A stretch of 64,000 nt of DNA from Cephalothrix simula (Eukaryota > Nemertea > Palaeonemertea > Archinemertea > Cephalotrichidae): NCBI GenBank assembly GCA_035591015.1, contig JAXIUW010206952.1:80662-144661 (forward strand), written 5' to 3'. Below, piece by piece: positions 26,599-35,951 of the stretch. The position numbers and the translations under genes were made by a program. Below the pieces are notes generated by a model, which saw nothing but the letters and a program-made list of their open reading frames with translations, searched no databases and was not told where the DNA came from. Position 1 is the first letter of the stretch. Each line of letters starts with the position of its first letter.

Positions 26599-27546
26599 TC
26601 AGAAACCGAAGTTATAATCAGATTTTATGCCAAACACAAAGGCATCACCAGATTTAACTTTGATGCCCGAGGCCGTGTAGTCTGGTCCAGAACCAGTGAA
26701 AAGAGTTTTGCCATTGCTCAGTATATGAGCTTCAAGATCTAACCTAAGTGACCAAGTATCATTGTTGATATTGCCCCCAAAGCCCGTAGAAAATATGATG
26801 CCCACGCCAGCACCGCTGCCCATAGCGATGCTTTCGGCATAGTCAAGATCAGTATTTACAGCTAGGGCAACATCTAAACCTAGGGATAAATTTATATAGG
26901 CTGCGTCAGCAATGGGAAAGATAACACCATTATCTATGTTAAAGACCAGCCGCGAGCCAAATTTTGTGTCCAGCTCATCTGAACTACTTGAGCCCGAAGA
27001 TGTAATGCCAGCAAGGTCTACTATTACTCCTGCGCCTCCAAGGTAGAGGCCACTGGTGTAGCGAACGTTAAGAGCAAAATCTCCATCATTGAGCATGTGT
27101 AGAGGCATTCTATGGGCATCATTATTGATATTTATCAGCATATTCAAGACAGTTGAATCGTTGCCATCTTCATAAATAGAAGAAAATTTGATTGAACCGC
27201 CAAAGGTTGCCCCGCTTTCTTTATGACGATAACCACTGGTAGCAAGGCTAATATGCCTATAGTAAAAATTTGCGCCAGCTCCGAGTTCAATACCATTTGA
27301 AAAGCGCCAACCATAACCCAACCTAATCAATGAGTGATTGATGCTAGACTTTATGTTGCTTTTGTTATCTGAGTAAAAATTGAGAAAGCCGGTAACATTA
27401 TCAGCATCAATAATCAGCCTAGAGCCACTATCATCCTGACCTAAGGCTGTGGTTGAAGATATAAATCCTAGCAGCATGGCCACAACCAAGCCTAGCGCCT
27501 TAGTAGCAGTAAGTTGTTGAATATTGGTAAATTTAATTTTTAACAT
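26599..27546 (-). CDS. Outer-membrane beta-barrel-like protein A of the spacer cluster
   Basis: A 315-residue exported protein. Signal peptide KALGLVVAMLLGFISSTTALGQ with cleavage after ALG or LGQ. Mature part of amphipathic strands with glycine turns (LIRLGYGWRFSNGIELGAGANFYYRHISL) and a C-terminal strand SGDAFVFGIKSDYNFGF ending in Phe, the usual barrel-assembly signal. Overall shape matches the two proteins at 28292 and 29729 (size, domain order, aromatic C-terminus), but direct sequence identity is lower. It reads against the direction of the flanking rRNA genes. Role unknown; a porin or autotransport-free barrel is the natural guess. Confidence 0.65.
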   Translation of the reverse strand: MLKIKFTNIQQLTATKALGLVVAMLLGFISSTTALGQDDSGSRLIIDADNVTGFLNFYSDNKSNIKSSINHSLIRLGYGWRFSNGIELGAGANFYYRHISLATSGYRHKESGATFGGSIKFSSIYEDGNDSTVLNMLININNDAHRMPLHMLNDGDFALNVRYTSGLYLGGAGVIVDLAGITSSGSSSSDELDTKFGSRLVFNIDNGVIFPIADAAYINLSLGLDVALAVNTDLDYAESIAMGSGAGVGIIFSTGFGGNINNDTWSLRLDLEAHILSNGKTLFTGSGPDYTASGIKVKSGDAFVFGIKSDYNFGF

Positions 27547-27664
27547 ACAGATTTTGAATGATATTACGTAGCTAGCAAAGCACAGATTATAGCCAAATAG
27601 GCCGATATACTAGGTCAATTATATAGGAATGGTTTAAGTAATCAAAAAAAAGCTGTGAAATTCT

Positions 27665-27834
27665 AAATTACGTTTATTAGTATATAGTTAGATAGCGTAG
27701 CATTCATGAGAAGGCCAAAATTATACCCTAGAGGCTGGTATTTATTGCTAATGGTGTCGCCAATATTAAAGCCAAAACTACCATCGGCAATAAATGCTCG
27801 CTTATATTTAGATTCAAAAAAATCAGCCTCCCGA
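27665..27834 (-). pseudogene. C-terminal fragment of another barrel gene
   Basis: Read leftward, the text gives ADFFESKYKRAFIADGSFGF, then NIGDTISNKYQPLGYNFGLL and MNATLSNYILINVI followed by a stop. It looks like the last strands of an outer-membrane barrel, with no upstream open frame. It lies between two intact paralogues, suggesting a decayed tandem copy. Confidence 0.4.
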
Positions 27835-28240
27835 CACTTATAAAGGCTTCATTTAGTGGCAACTGCTAAGACCATCGACAGCGTGTAGCATTAGTTTTCA
27901 GCTAATATTTAGACCAAAGTTAGTCGCAGTTGGCACGTAGTCGTAAGTATAAGGCACAGCTATTATTAGCACTATATGGCCACGGTGATGGAAATCTCTA
28001 ATCGCCTTAGACTAAGTTTAGCCACCATATTAAAGCAATTAGCTAATCAAGAGCATTATCGCCTTATGTAGCAACTGCCAAAAACCATCGGCTGAATATA
28101 GAGATTTAGCTTGATTCTAGTGGCAGTCGGCGTAACCTATTCTTAAAGTACGACATTTTTATAGCTAAAGTTTTAATTCGCTACTCGGCAATGACTATAA
28201 CCGGATAAAACGATTAATAGCTCACTTGCTGAGGGCATAA
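27835..28240. other. Gap between barrel genes
   Basis: About 400 bases without a gene. Two stretches (about 27855-27930 and 28070-28135) share the scattered words GCAACTGC and CCATCG..., possible traces of a duplicated unit. The right end (28190-28240) is similar to 29625-29680. Confidence 0.35.
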
Positions 28241-28248
28241 AAGGTAGC

Positions 28249-28273
28249 GCCCCGCATTATGAAACGGGGTGCC
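28249..28273 (-). terminator. Terminator hairpin, copy 1
   Basis: Stem ACCCCG/CGGGG flanked by G-C pairs with one mismatch, loop about 10 bases, then CTTTT on the minus strand. It lies just after the stop of the barrel gene at 28292. A near-identical copy is at 29684-29709. Confidence 0.6.
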
Positions 28274-28291
28274 GTTGGATGTAGTGCGGAC

Positions 28292-29533
28292 TTATAAACT
28301 AAGTTTATAGTTCATATCTAAGGTAATTTTGTAGGTGGGAGCGGCCTTTATAGCTACTTTTTCATTACCGATTTCAACGATAGGAGCTTTAATACTATAG
28401 AAGGCACTATCAAAATTCAGTACTATCGACCAGCGATGTTCGCCAACGGAACTGCCAATGCCCACTCCTAAACCCTGAACTAGAGCTACGCCGGAGTGTT
28501 CTTTGTTTTCTTCTTTATCTGCAGAGCTTTTGGGTAATATATTTTTCATAACTAATCGCACAGTAGAGCGCCACTCCAATATCAAATCAAGATTTTCAGA
28601 TAACTCTATGCCATCATTGCCATATTTGGCCATGAAAGAGAACTGCCACAGCGATTTAGCGGTGGTTGATGACCCAGAAACAGAAGGAATGCTGTACTTG
28701 ATGGGAGAACCAAATTCTAAGACGATATCAGCGTAAAATGAAGTAAAGGATGTGTTCAAATACCCGGCAATACTATAGGTGGGGATAGTCAATCCATAAG
28801 GTAGTTTCTCCTTCGTGCTATTATAAGCAAGGATTAATCCGGATGATATTAGTAGTGTATTTCCTTTTTCTTCTAAGTCTAGTGCTGCACCTAGTTTGAA
28901 CGAACCACCAAAATCAAAGCCTTTTTCAGGGTTCGTCGTGCCGGTATATGCTTGGATACCCTGATGATATCTGAGTTTTAGACCAAGCCCTAACTCAAGC
29001 CCAGAGGCAAACAATCGGCTATAGTCTACGGTTGCATAACCAACTCTATATGCCTCTTTGGTTTTTAATGTTTGCTGACCAATAGTATCGTACTCAACCT
29101 CGGCAAATAGGCTGCCGCCACTGAGGTGTACATCCAACTTGTGCCGATAGCCAGCAAAGGCGTTTATATCTTGAATTACCGCATTATCGGCTACTGAGGT
29201 ATCGGTCGCTGAGATAGCATCATCAGCTTGAGTTACTATATCGGTTACGGGGATGATATCATCAGCTTGAATTGCCTCATCAGCTACTGAGGTAACGCCA
29301 TCAGCTTGAGGTATTACATCGGCTGCTGGGATGGTGCTCTCGGTTTGAATTACTACATCATCTACTGTGGTGGCGTCATCAGCTTGAATTGCCGTATCGG
29401 CTTCTGGTGTGGTCGTCTCTTGACCGAAGGCCGGCAATGCCAAAAATATAATTGATGCGCTAACCATAGCCATCAAAAGGCTAATTAACCAAGAATATCT
29501 GAACACACGTCTTCCTAAAAAGTTTTTACACAC
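28292..29533 (-). CDS. Outer-membrane beta-barrel-like protein B with acidic ADD repeats
   Basis: A 413-residue exported protein starting at a GTG at 29533. Signal peptide LISLLMAMVSASIIFLALPAFGQ, then about 75 residues of degenerate repeats built on (T/I)xxADxxxQAD (EADTAIQADDATTVDDV and on), then INAFAGYRHKLDVHL and a barrel-like domain with many glycine/aromatic strands, ending APTYKITLDMNYKLSL. Its closest relative is the next gene (29729-30799): shared INA(F/L)AGY opening, QTLKTK segment, HRWSxxLxFD segment and KITLD(M/V)xY ending. A gene duplication is clear. The repeated acidic linker could span the cell-surface layer or simply be a slippage product. Confidence 0.75.
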   Translation of the reverse strand: MCKNFLGRRVFRYSWLISLLMAMVSASIIFLALPAFGQETTTPEADTAIQADDATTVDDVVIQTESTIPAADVIPQADGVTSVADEAIQADDIIPVTDIVTQADDAISATDTSVADNAVIQDINAFAGYRHKLDVHLSGGSLFAEVEYDTIGQQTLKTKEAYRVGYATVDYSRLFASGLELGLGLKLRYHQGIQAYTGTTNPEKGFDFGGSFKLGAALDLEEKGNTLLISSGLILAYNSTKEKLPYGLTIPTYSIAGYLNTSFTSFYADIVLEFGSPIKYSIPSVSGSSTTAKSLWQFSFMAKYGNDGIELSENLDLILEWRSTVRLVMKNILPKSSADKEENKEHSGVALVQGLGVGIGSSVGEHRWSIVLNFDSAFYSIKAPIVEIGNEKVAIKAAPTYKITLDMNYKLSL

Positions 29534-29683
29534 ACCTACTTAACTAGGTCTGCGTGATGCTAAGTTAAAGCAAACGGCCTGTCAATAGTCTATATTTTTT
29601 AGTAGTGTTCTGCGCTTTCATCCTCAGCAAGGGCTATAACCGAATAACACGGTCAATAACCTACTTGCCGAGGGCAAAAAGTT

Positions 29684-29709
29684 GCACCCCGCATTGTGAA
29701 ACGGGGTGC
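29684..29709 (-). terminator. Terminator hairpin, copy 2
   Basis: Perfect stem GCACCCCG/CGGGGTGC with a loop of about 10 bases, followed on the minus strand by AACTTTTT. Twenty bases past the stop of the barrel gene at 29729. Duplicate of the hairpin at 28249-28273, so terminator and gene were copied together. Confidence 0.85.
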
Positions 29710-29728
29710 CGTTGGGTATAGGATGGCC

Positions 29729-30784
29729 TTAGAAGTTAAATGTGTAGTCTACATCTAAGGTGATTTTGTAGGCTGGGGTGAGGTCAACACCTATATTAGG
29801 CGTATTAACCTCAAATTTATCAACCAAGTTGGCTAAGACATCAAAGGCTAGCAATGTTGACCAGCGATCTTTGCCAACGAGTCCGCCAACGCCCACCCCT
29901 AAACCTCCACCCAAAACCCAGTCGGTTCTATATTTTATATTGGTTTCGCTAGCGGTGGTGGTAATGGTTCCACTGCCATTAACGCCACTGTGTATATTGA
30001 GGCGACCTTCTAACAGAAGATCAACATTGTCAGCGATTGCTATACCTCGGTATCCCAATCTAGTCGCAAAGACTAAACGGCCGCCTAAATCAATGACAAT
30101 CTTTGTGCCTTCCTCAGCAAAGTTAGTGTACTTTTCTCCTAAATACATACCTATCACGAGGTCCCCATACGTACCGTCGTTTAATGATGCTTGCATGTAG
30201 AAGCTGATATCACCCTCTGGCCTAGTTAACTCATAAGATAATCCCGGGGTCAAGTTAGTATAAGAACCTATAACACCTAGTGACATTACGTTGCTATTAA
30301 ATGTTTCGATTACCCCACCAAGTTTGAGCATGGCACTATAACTGTTGACACTAGTGGTTGTGCTTGTGCCAGTAGAATTTTTTGTGGTATCCCAGCCGTA
30401 CAAATAACCTGCACCAACCCCTAGCTCAAACCCAAAATCAAACAGCCAATCATAACCTACAGTCAGATAACCCATTTCGTTGTGTTTTTTAGTTTTCAAT
30501 GTCTGAATACCAAAAATATTGTAATCAACATCGGCAATAACACTGACAAATCTCAGGCGTAGATCCAACTTACTTTGATAACCAGCCAGAGCATTTATGC
30601 CTTGTTCTGCTACATCATCGGCTGCTGTGGTGGTGTCATCGGTTTGGGTTACTGTATCTGTCGCTGGAGCTTCTGGCTCTTGAGCCAACGCCGGCATTGT
30701 TGAAAAAACGATTATTGCCGAGCTAAACAAGCCTAATACAAAGCTATTTAACGCAAGTCGGATGGGGTGTGTGAACATAATCAT
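29729..30784 (-). CDS. Outer-membrane beta-barrel-like protein C
   Basis: About 351 residues. I prefer the ATG at 30784, with GAGG about nine bases upstream, over the GTG at 30799. Signal peptide RLALNSFVLGLFSSAIIVFSTMPALAQ (cleavage after ALA), a shorter acidic linker than in protein B (EPEAPATDTVTQTDDTTTAADD), the shared INALAGYQSKLDLRL opening, and the barrel-like domain ending TPAYKITLDVDYTFNF with a terminal Phe. It is the first of the three leftward barrel genes and lies about 480 bases from 23S on the opposite strand, so its promoter region also serves, or abuts, that of 23S. Confidence 0.75.
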   Translation of the reverse strand: MIMFTHPIRLALNSFVLGLFSSAIIVFSTMPALAQEPEAPATDTVTQTDDTTTAADDVAEQGINALAGYQSKLDLRLRFVSVIADVDYNIFGIQTLKTKKHNEMGYLTVGYDWLFDFGFELGVGAGYLYGWDTTKNSTGTSTTTSVNSYSAMLKLGGVIETFNSNVMSLGVIGSYTNLTPGLSYELTRPEGDISFYMQASLNDGTYGDLVIGMYLGEKYTNFAEEGTKIVIDLGGRLVFATRLGYRGIAIADNVDLLLEGRLNIHSGVNGSGTITTTASETNIKYRTDWVLGGGLGVGVGGLVGKDRWSTLLAFDVLANLVDKFEVNTPNIGVDLTPAYKITLDVDYTFNF

Positions 30785-31186
30785 AGTAGGCGTCCTCACT
30801 AGATGGGGTTAATGTTTGCTTGTATTACTTAACTAAGTTTTGGAAACGCTAAATCAAATCAACCTGCCTGTCAATAGCTAATTTTCCCAAGCAATGCTAA
30901 CCACTAACTACAGCGGTTTGTGCCGTATGATTAGCCAAAAGAGTAATTTACAACCACCCCCGTAGAATAGCTTTGTACTGCAATTTTAAGCCGTTACTAA
31001 AATAATCAAAAAATAAACTGAATATGGCGATAAAAAAGTCTTGCTATAACAAAATTTATTCTATAGGATGCTTGTTGGTCGTTGAAAAATGACTCCCAAA
31101 TTTAGAGCCTGCGGCTATGGTCGTTAAGAACTGGGCAATGCCCGTGTTTTCTTGATAAAAGCCTGTCGGGCGTGTTATAGCGAAAG
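30785..31186. promoter_or_regulatory. Divergent region before 23S, presumed separate 23S promoter
   Basis: About 400 bases without a gene between a leftward barrel gene and the rightward 23S. Since the three genes to the left read the other way, 23S needs a promoter here. A weak candidate is TTGCTA (31042-31047) with TATAGG 15 bases on. Not confident. Confidence 0.35.
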
Positions 31187-31220
31187 TGAATTGTCAAAGT
31201 AAAAATATATATCAAAGACT
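31187..31220 (+). repeat. Left arm of the 23S processing stem
   Basis: TGAATTGTCAAA and ATATATCAAAGAC here are complementary to GTCTTTGATATAT and TTTGGCAATTCA at 34320-34343 on the far side of 23S. Such flanking repeats form the long helix cut by RNase III. Confidence 0.75.
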
Positions 31221-31268
31221 TCTAATTAAGCGGCAATGTTTCTTGCTGTTTTGCCGTAGATAATTAAG

Positions 31269-31750
31269 GAGTCAAGTACAAAAGGGCGCAAGGTGGATGC
31301 CTTGGCTCTGGGAAGCGATGAAGGACGTGACAAGCTGCGATAAGCTTCGGTTAGGCGCAAATAGCCTTTGACCCGGAGATTTCCGAATGGGGTAACCCGG
31401 TAAAAGTAATGTTTTATCATCTCTTTGCTAATACATAAGCTTAGAGAAGCTAACGTAGGGAACTGAAACATCTAAGTACCTACAGGAAAAGAAATCAAAC
31501 GAGATTCCCTTAGTAGCGGCGAGCGAAACGGGAAGAGCCCAAACCGGTCGATGCGTCGGCCGGGGTTGTAGGACCACAACAAAGCATGGGAAGAGATAGA
31601 AAAACAGTCTGGAAAGGCTGGCCATAGAGGGTAATAGCCCCGTATTCGAAATCTCTAAGCCCAGTTTAGTGGTATCCTGAGTAGTTCGGGACACGTGAAA
31701 TCCTGAGTGAAGCTGGGTGGACCATCATCCAAGGCTAAATATTCCCCAGA

Positions 31751-31796
<46 letters not shown>

Positions 31797-32212
31797 GACA
31801 AGGGGAGTGAAATAGATCCTGAAACCTTGCGCTTAAAAGCAGTGGAAGCGCAACGCCCTTCGGGGCAAGGCGTGACCGCGTGCCTTTTGCATAATGAGCC
31901 AACGAGTTATGGTTTGTAGCGAGGTTAAGCTTTATGAGCAGAGCCGTAGCGAAAGCGAGTCTGAATAGGGCTAAAAGTTGCAGGCTGTAGACCCGAAACC
32001 GAGTGATCTATCCCTGTCCAGGTTGAAGCTTGGGTAAGATCAAGTGAAGGACCGAACCAGTGTGCCTTAAAAAGCGCTTGGATGAGGTGGGGATAGGAGT
32101 GAAAGGCTAATCAAACTCGGAAATAGCTGGTTCTCCCCGAAATATATTTAGGTATAGCCTCGTTGACATCTTCCGGTGGTAGAGCACTGAATGGGCTAGG
32201 GGGCCCACCAGC

Positions 32213-32243
<31 letters not shown>

Positions 32244-32395
32244 AAAGATTAGCAACGGGAGTCAGACTGTGGGAGCTAAGTTCCATAGTCGAAAGGGAAA
32301 CAACCCAGACCATCAGCTAAGGTCCCCAAATATCGATTAAGTGGTGAAGGATGTGGATATGCACCGACAACCAGGAGGTTAGCTTAGAAGCAGCT

Positions 32396-32435
<40 letters not shown>

Positions 32436-33150
32436 TCTGCGCCGAAAATATAACGGGGCTTAAATCGGTTACCGAAGCTATGGGTAGTCATGATTTATCA
32501 TGGCTGCGGTAGGGGAGCGTTCGTTACGGGGTGAAGGTAGATCGACAAGAGCTACTGGACGGTAACGAAGTGATTATGTTGGCATAAGTAACGATAAAGC
32601 GGGTGAGAATCCCGCTCGCCGAAAATCCAAGGTTTCCTCAGCTATGTTCGTCAGCTGAGGGTTAGTCGGTCCCTAAGGTCAGGCCGAAAGGCGTAGTCGA
32701 TGGGAAACAGGTTAACATTCCTGTACTGGCAAAAAAGTGTTTGAGTGAAGGGGTGACGTAGAAGGTTAGGTCATCCAGGTGATGGATATCCTGGTTTAAG
32801 AGTGTAGATGGACTGCATAGGCAAATCCGTGCGGTCGTTACCATTGAGACTCGATGACGAGGGGCTTGCCCCGCAAAGTGATTGATACCATGCTACCAAG
32901 AAAAACCTCTAAACGAATTTTTTTGCCAACCGTACCGTAAACCGACACAGGTGGATGAGGAGAGAATCCTAAGGCGCGTGAGACAAATCATGCTAAGGAA
33001 CTCTGCAAATTGGGTTCGTAACTTCGGAAGAAGAACCGCCCGGACTAGGTTAAGTCTCCTTGCGAGATGTAAGCCGAAACGGGTTGCAGTGAAAAGGCCC
33101 AGGCGACTGTTTAGCAAAAACACAGCACTCTGCAAACGCGCGAAGCGGAA

Positions 33151-33195
<45 letters not shown>

Positions 33196-33227
33196 GGTTA
33201 GAAAACTTGTTTTCGAAGCTTTGAATT

Positions 33228-33265
<38 letters not shown>

Positions 33266-33266
33266 A

Positions 33267-33310
<44 letters not shown>

Positions 33311-33768
33311 TGGCGTAACGATCTGGGCGCTGTCTCGGCATGATACTCAGTGAAATTGAAATAGCTGTGAAGATACAGCTAACCCGCAGCAAGACGGAAA
33401 GACCCCGTGAACCTTTACTCTAGCTTGGCAGTGATTTTTGGATTAATTTGTGTAGGATAGGTGGGAGGCTTTGAAGCGTGTGCGCTAGCATGCGTGGAGC
33501 CAACCTTGAAATACCACCCTAATTGATTTAGGAATCTAATTCTGGCCTGTGAATCCAGGTCGAAGACACTGTCTGGTGGGGAGTTTGACTGGGGCGGTCG
33601 CCTCCTAAACAGTAACGGAGGCGTGCGAAGGTTCCCTCAGGCTGATTGGAAACCAGCCATCGAGTATAAAGGCAAAAGGGAGCTTGACTGTGAGAGCGAC
33701 AGCTCGAGCAGGGACGAAAGTCGGTCTTAGTGATCTGGTGGATTCCGTATGGAAGGGCCATCACTCAT

Positions 33769-33799
<31 letters not shown>

Positions 33800-33855
33800 A
33801 ATCACGCCCAAGAGTTCACATCGACGGCGTGGTTTGGCACCTCGATGTCGACCCA

Positions 33856-33920
<65 letters not shown>

Positions 33921-33921
33921 T

Positions 33922-33958
<37 letters not shown>

Positions 33959-34246
33959 TGCTGTGGGCGCAGGAAATTTGAGGGTAGCCACTCTTAGTAC
34001 GAAAGGACCAGAGTGGACGAACCAATGGTGTTCCGGTTGTTCCGCCAGGGGCATCGCCGGGTAGCTATGTTCGGAAAGGATAACTGCTGAAAGCATATAA
34101 GTAGGAAGCCTCACCCAAGATAGATTTCCCTGAGGTGGAAGCACCTCCTAAAGACCACAGGAAGACTACCTGATTGATAGGCGGGATGTGTAAGCGTAGT
34201 AATATGTTTAGCTAACCCGTACTAATAGGTCGTGAGGCTTGACTCC
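31269..34246 (+). rRNA. rrl: 23S ribosomal RNA
   Basis: Ends are set by the closing helix GGAGTCAAG/CTTGACTCC. Conserved blocks visible: AAGGTGGATGCCTTGGC at the start, ACCGATAGTGAACTAGTACC, CCGTAACTATAACGGTCC, GGAATTCCTTGTCGGGTAAG-like peptidyl-transferase text, TCCTCCTAA-type and the sarcin-ricin loop TTAGTACGAAAGGACC. About 2980 bases. It is 8.2 kb downstream of 16S, in the same direction, and bounded by its own processing stem. Confidence 0.97.
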
Positions 34247-34319
34247 TTTTTATCTATGGACTTTGTTTTTAGATAAATAATAGACAAGGATAAATACTAG
34301 AAGGATAATCCTTAGAAAG

Positions 34320-34343
34320 GTCTTTGATATATTTTGGCAATTC
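34320..34343 (+). repeat. Right arm of the 23S processing stem
   Basis: Complementary to 31187-31220; see that entry. Confidence 0.75.
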
Positions 34344-34368
34344 ATTGTTTTTTTGAAGAAAATTTATT

Positions 34369-34480
34369 CCGGTGGCTATTGCTGAAGTGCTACACCTGTT
34401 CCCATTCTGACCACAGAAGTTAAGCCTTTAAGCGCCTATGGTACTGCCATAGTTTTTGGTGGGAGAGTGGGTGCTGCCGG
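34369..34480 (+). rRNA. rrf: 5S ribosomal RNA
   Basis: About 112 bases from CCGGTGGCTATTGC to GGGTGCTGCCGG. The terminal helix, the CACCTGTTCCCATTCTGACC-like loop with ACAGAAGTTAAG, and GGTGGGAGAGTGGG are all recognisable. The block lies 120 bases after 23S, as usual. Confidence 0.93.
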
Positions 34481-34575
34481 GGTATTCTCTTCAGCTTTCG
34501 TTATCAGTTTCTATATTATGGTTCTATGCTGTGGACCTGTGTTATTTACTCGCCGCTAGTTGATTTAACTCTGTT

Positions 34576-34648
34576 GGGCGCGTAGCTCAGTTGGGAGAGC
34601 GCTACCTTGACATGGTAGAGGCCGATGGTTCGATCCCGTCCGTGCCCA
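34576..34648 (+). tRNA. tRNA-Val (GAC)
   Basis: Acceptor GGGCGCG/CGTGCCC (one G-T pair), anticodon stem CTACC/GGTAG around TTGACAT (GAC), T loop TTCGATC, discriminator A; CCA not encoded. The D arm is a base shorter than in the two spacer tRNAs (AGTTGGGAGAGC). Confidence 0.95.
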
Positions 34649-34759
34649 TTCAGTAGTGTGTTCATCATGAGTGTGGGTATCGTTGCCGTGTGATTGCTGC
34701 CGATGTATCATGGCGTATATACGTTGTGCGTATATTGCGGTGGATACGACTTATAGCCT

Positions 34760-35633
34760 ATGGCAGTGCTGACCACATCTAATCAAAAACAAGTCAAACC
34801 AATACAGTCTAATCAGCAGCTTGATGCATCATCTGCGCTCGCTCGCCCCTTCGTAAAGTGGGCTGGTGGCAAACGCTCTGTGCATAAAGAATTGTTGGGT
34901 CGGTTACCCAAATATTGGTCTAAGGCTGATGGCTATCATGAGCCATTCTTAGGCGGTGGAGCATTATTTTTCGCCCTTGCGCCTCAGCAAGCTGATTTGG
35001 CGATATTAACGCCAATCTGATTACAACCTATCAAGCCTTCGTGATGATGAAGAGGCCGTAATCGCCAACCTTAAACGGCATAAAAGCGAACATAACCCCG
35101 ATTACTATCAGCAAGCTCGGCAACGCTTGGGTGAGCATAACTCGCCAACAGAACAGGCAGCATTGCTGATTTACCTCAATAAAACTTGCTATAACGGCCT
35201 GTATCGGGTTAATCGTTCGGGAAAATTTAATGTTCCGCTGGGCAAATATGCTAACCCAACTTTCTTAGATGCTGATAACTTGCGTGCCTGCTCAATGGTA
35301 TTGCAAGAGCAGCGCATAGCTGAAAGAATTTTTCACGAATGCCCGCTGATCAAAGGTGATTTTTACTATCTTGACCCACCCTATCATCAAACCTACAGTA
35401 GCTATGACGGGTCGGGTTTTGGTGATGCCGAACATCGCCAGCTAGCCGAGTTTTGCCAGCAGATTGATGCTGCCGGCGGCTATTTTATGCTTTCTAACAG
35501 TGATACAGAGTTGATTAGGGAGCTGTATGCTCGGTATGCTGACTATACCGAGGTGATTAGTGCCGGCGCTATATATCTTGTAATGGTGATAGCCGTGGAC
35601 GCCAAAATGAACTGTTGATTAGGAATTATGCGT
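34760..35633 (+). pseudogene. dam: Dam-type DNA adenine methyltransferase, broken by frameshifts
   Basis: Clear relic of an N6-adenine methylase of the Dam/DpnIIA class. Frame one carries RPFVKWAGGKRSVHKELLGR (motif X) and YHEPFLGGGALFFAL (motif I) and stops at 35020. The next stretch reads on in a second frame (DINANLITTYQAF), and after another shift a third frame carries LRDDEEAVIANL, NKTCYNGLYRVNRSGKFNVP and motif IV YYLDPPY. A further shift near 35560 leads to CNGDSRGRQNELLIRNYA and a TAG at 35631-35633. At least three frame breaks, so no methylase is made unless the assembly is wrong. It is directly followed, with overlap, by a nuclease fragment. Confidence 0.85.
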
Positions 35634-35951
35634 AGCGGAGGCTCTCAAGCTAATTTATCGGGTAATTCCTTAGAGAAATTTGTAGAAAATGCTCTTATAG
35701 AAAATGGTTATAGTAACTCCGAACAAGACGCCAAGCACTACATTAAGCAGCACAACTGCGGCAAGACCATTTATGGCACAAACCGCAAGTGCGACTTTTT
35801 TGTGCATAATATAGATAAATTCCCCAAGGGATTAGTTATTGAATGTAAGTGGCAGCAAACACTGGGCAGTGTCAGGGGTTCCACCCCTAACAACCCCGGC
35901 AAGTCAACAAAACCCTTAACTAAATTAAATTCCAAACTTAATCTTGCTTAG
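35628..35951 (+). pseudogene. Truncated PD-(D/E)XK nuclease, partner of the methylase
   Basis: The ATG at 35628 overlaps the methylase stop. The first 81 residues look like a restriction-type PD-(D/E)XK nuclease: GNSLEKFVENALIENGY (helix with a conserved Glu), GTNRKCDFFVHN and LVIECKWQQTLGSV. CDFFV...IECKWQ supplies the D...ExK active site. At about 35871 the frame runs into a 31-base repeat and the encoded text becomes VRGSTPNNPGKSTKPL, unlike any nuclease, before stopping at 35951. So the C-terminal half is lost to a repeat insertion. With the broken methylase it forms a decayed type II restriction-modification pair. Confidence 0.75.
35871..35901 (+). repeat. 31-bp repeat, copy 1 (inverted to copy 2)
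   Basis: Exact reverse complement of 36887-36917. Starts GTCAGGGGTTCCACCCC and ends AACAACCCCGGCA. It breaks the nuclease gene. A degenerate third copy is near 5779-5796. Confidence 0.9.

Noticed and set aside
31226-34144. Many open frames of 60-127 codons across 23S
   Set aside because: Artefacts of the rRNA sequence on either strand; no ribosome sites or family similarity.
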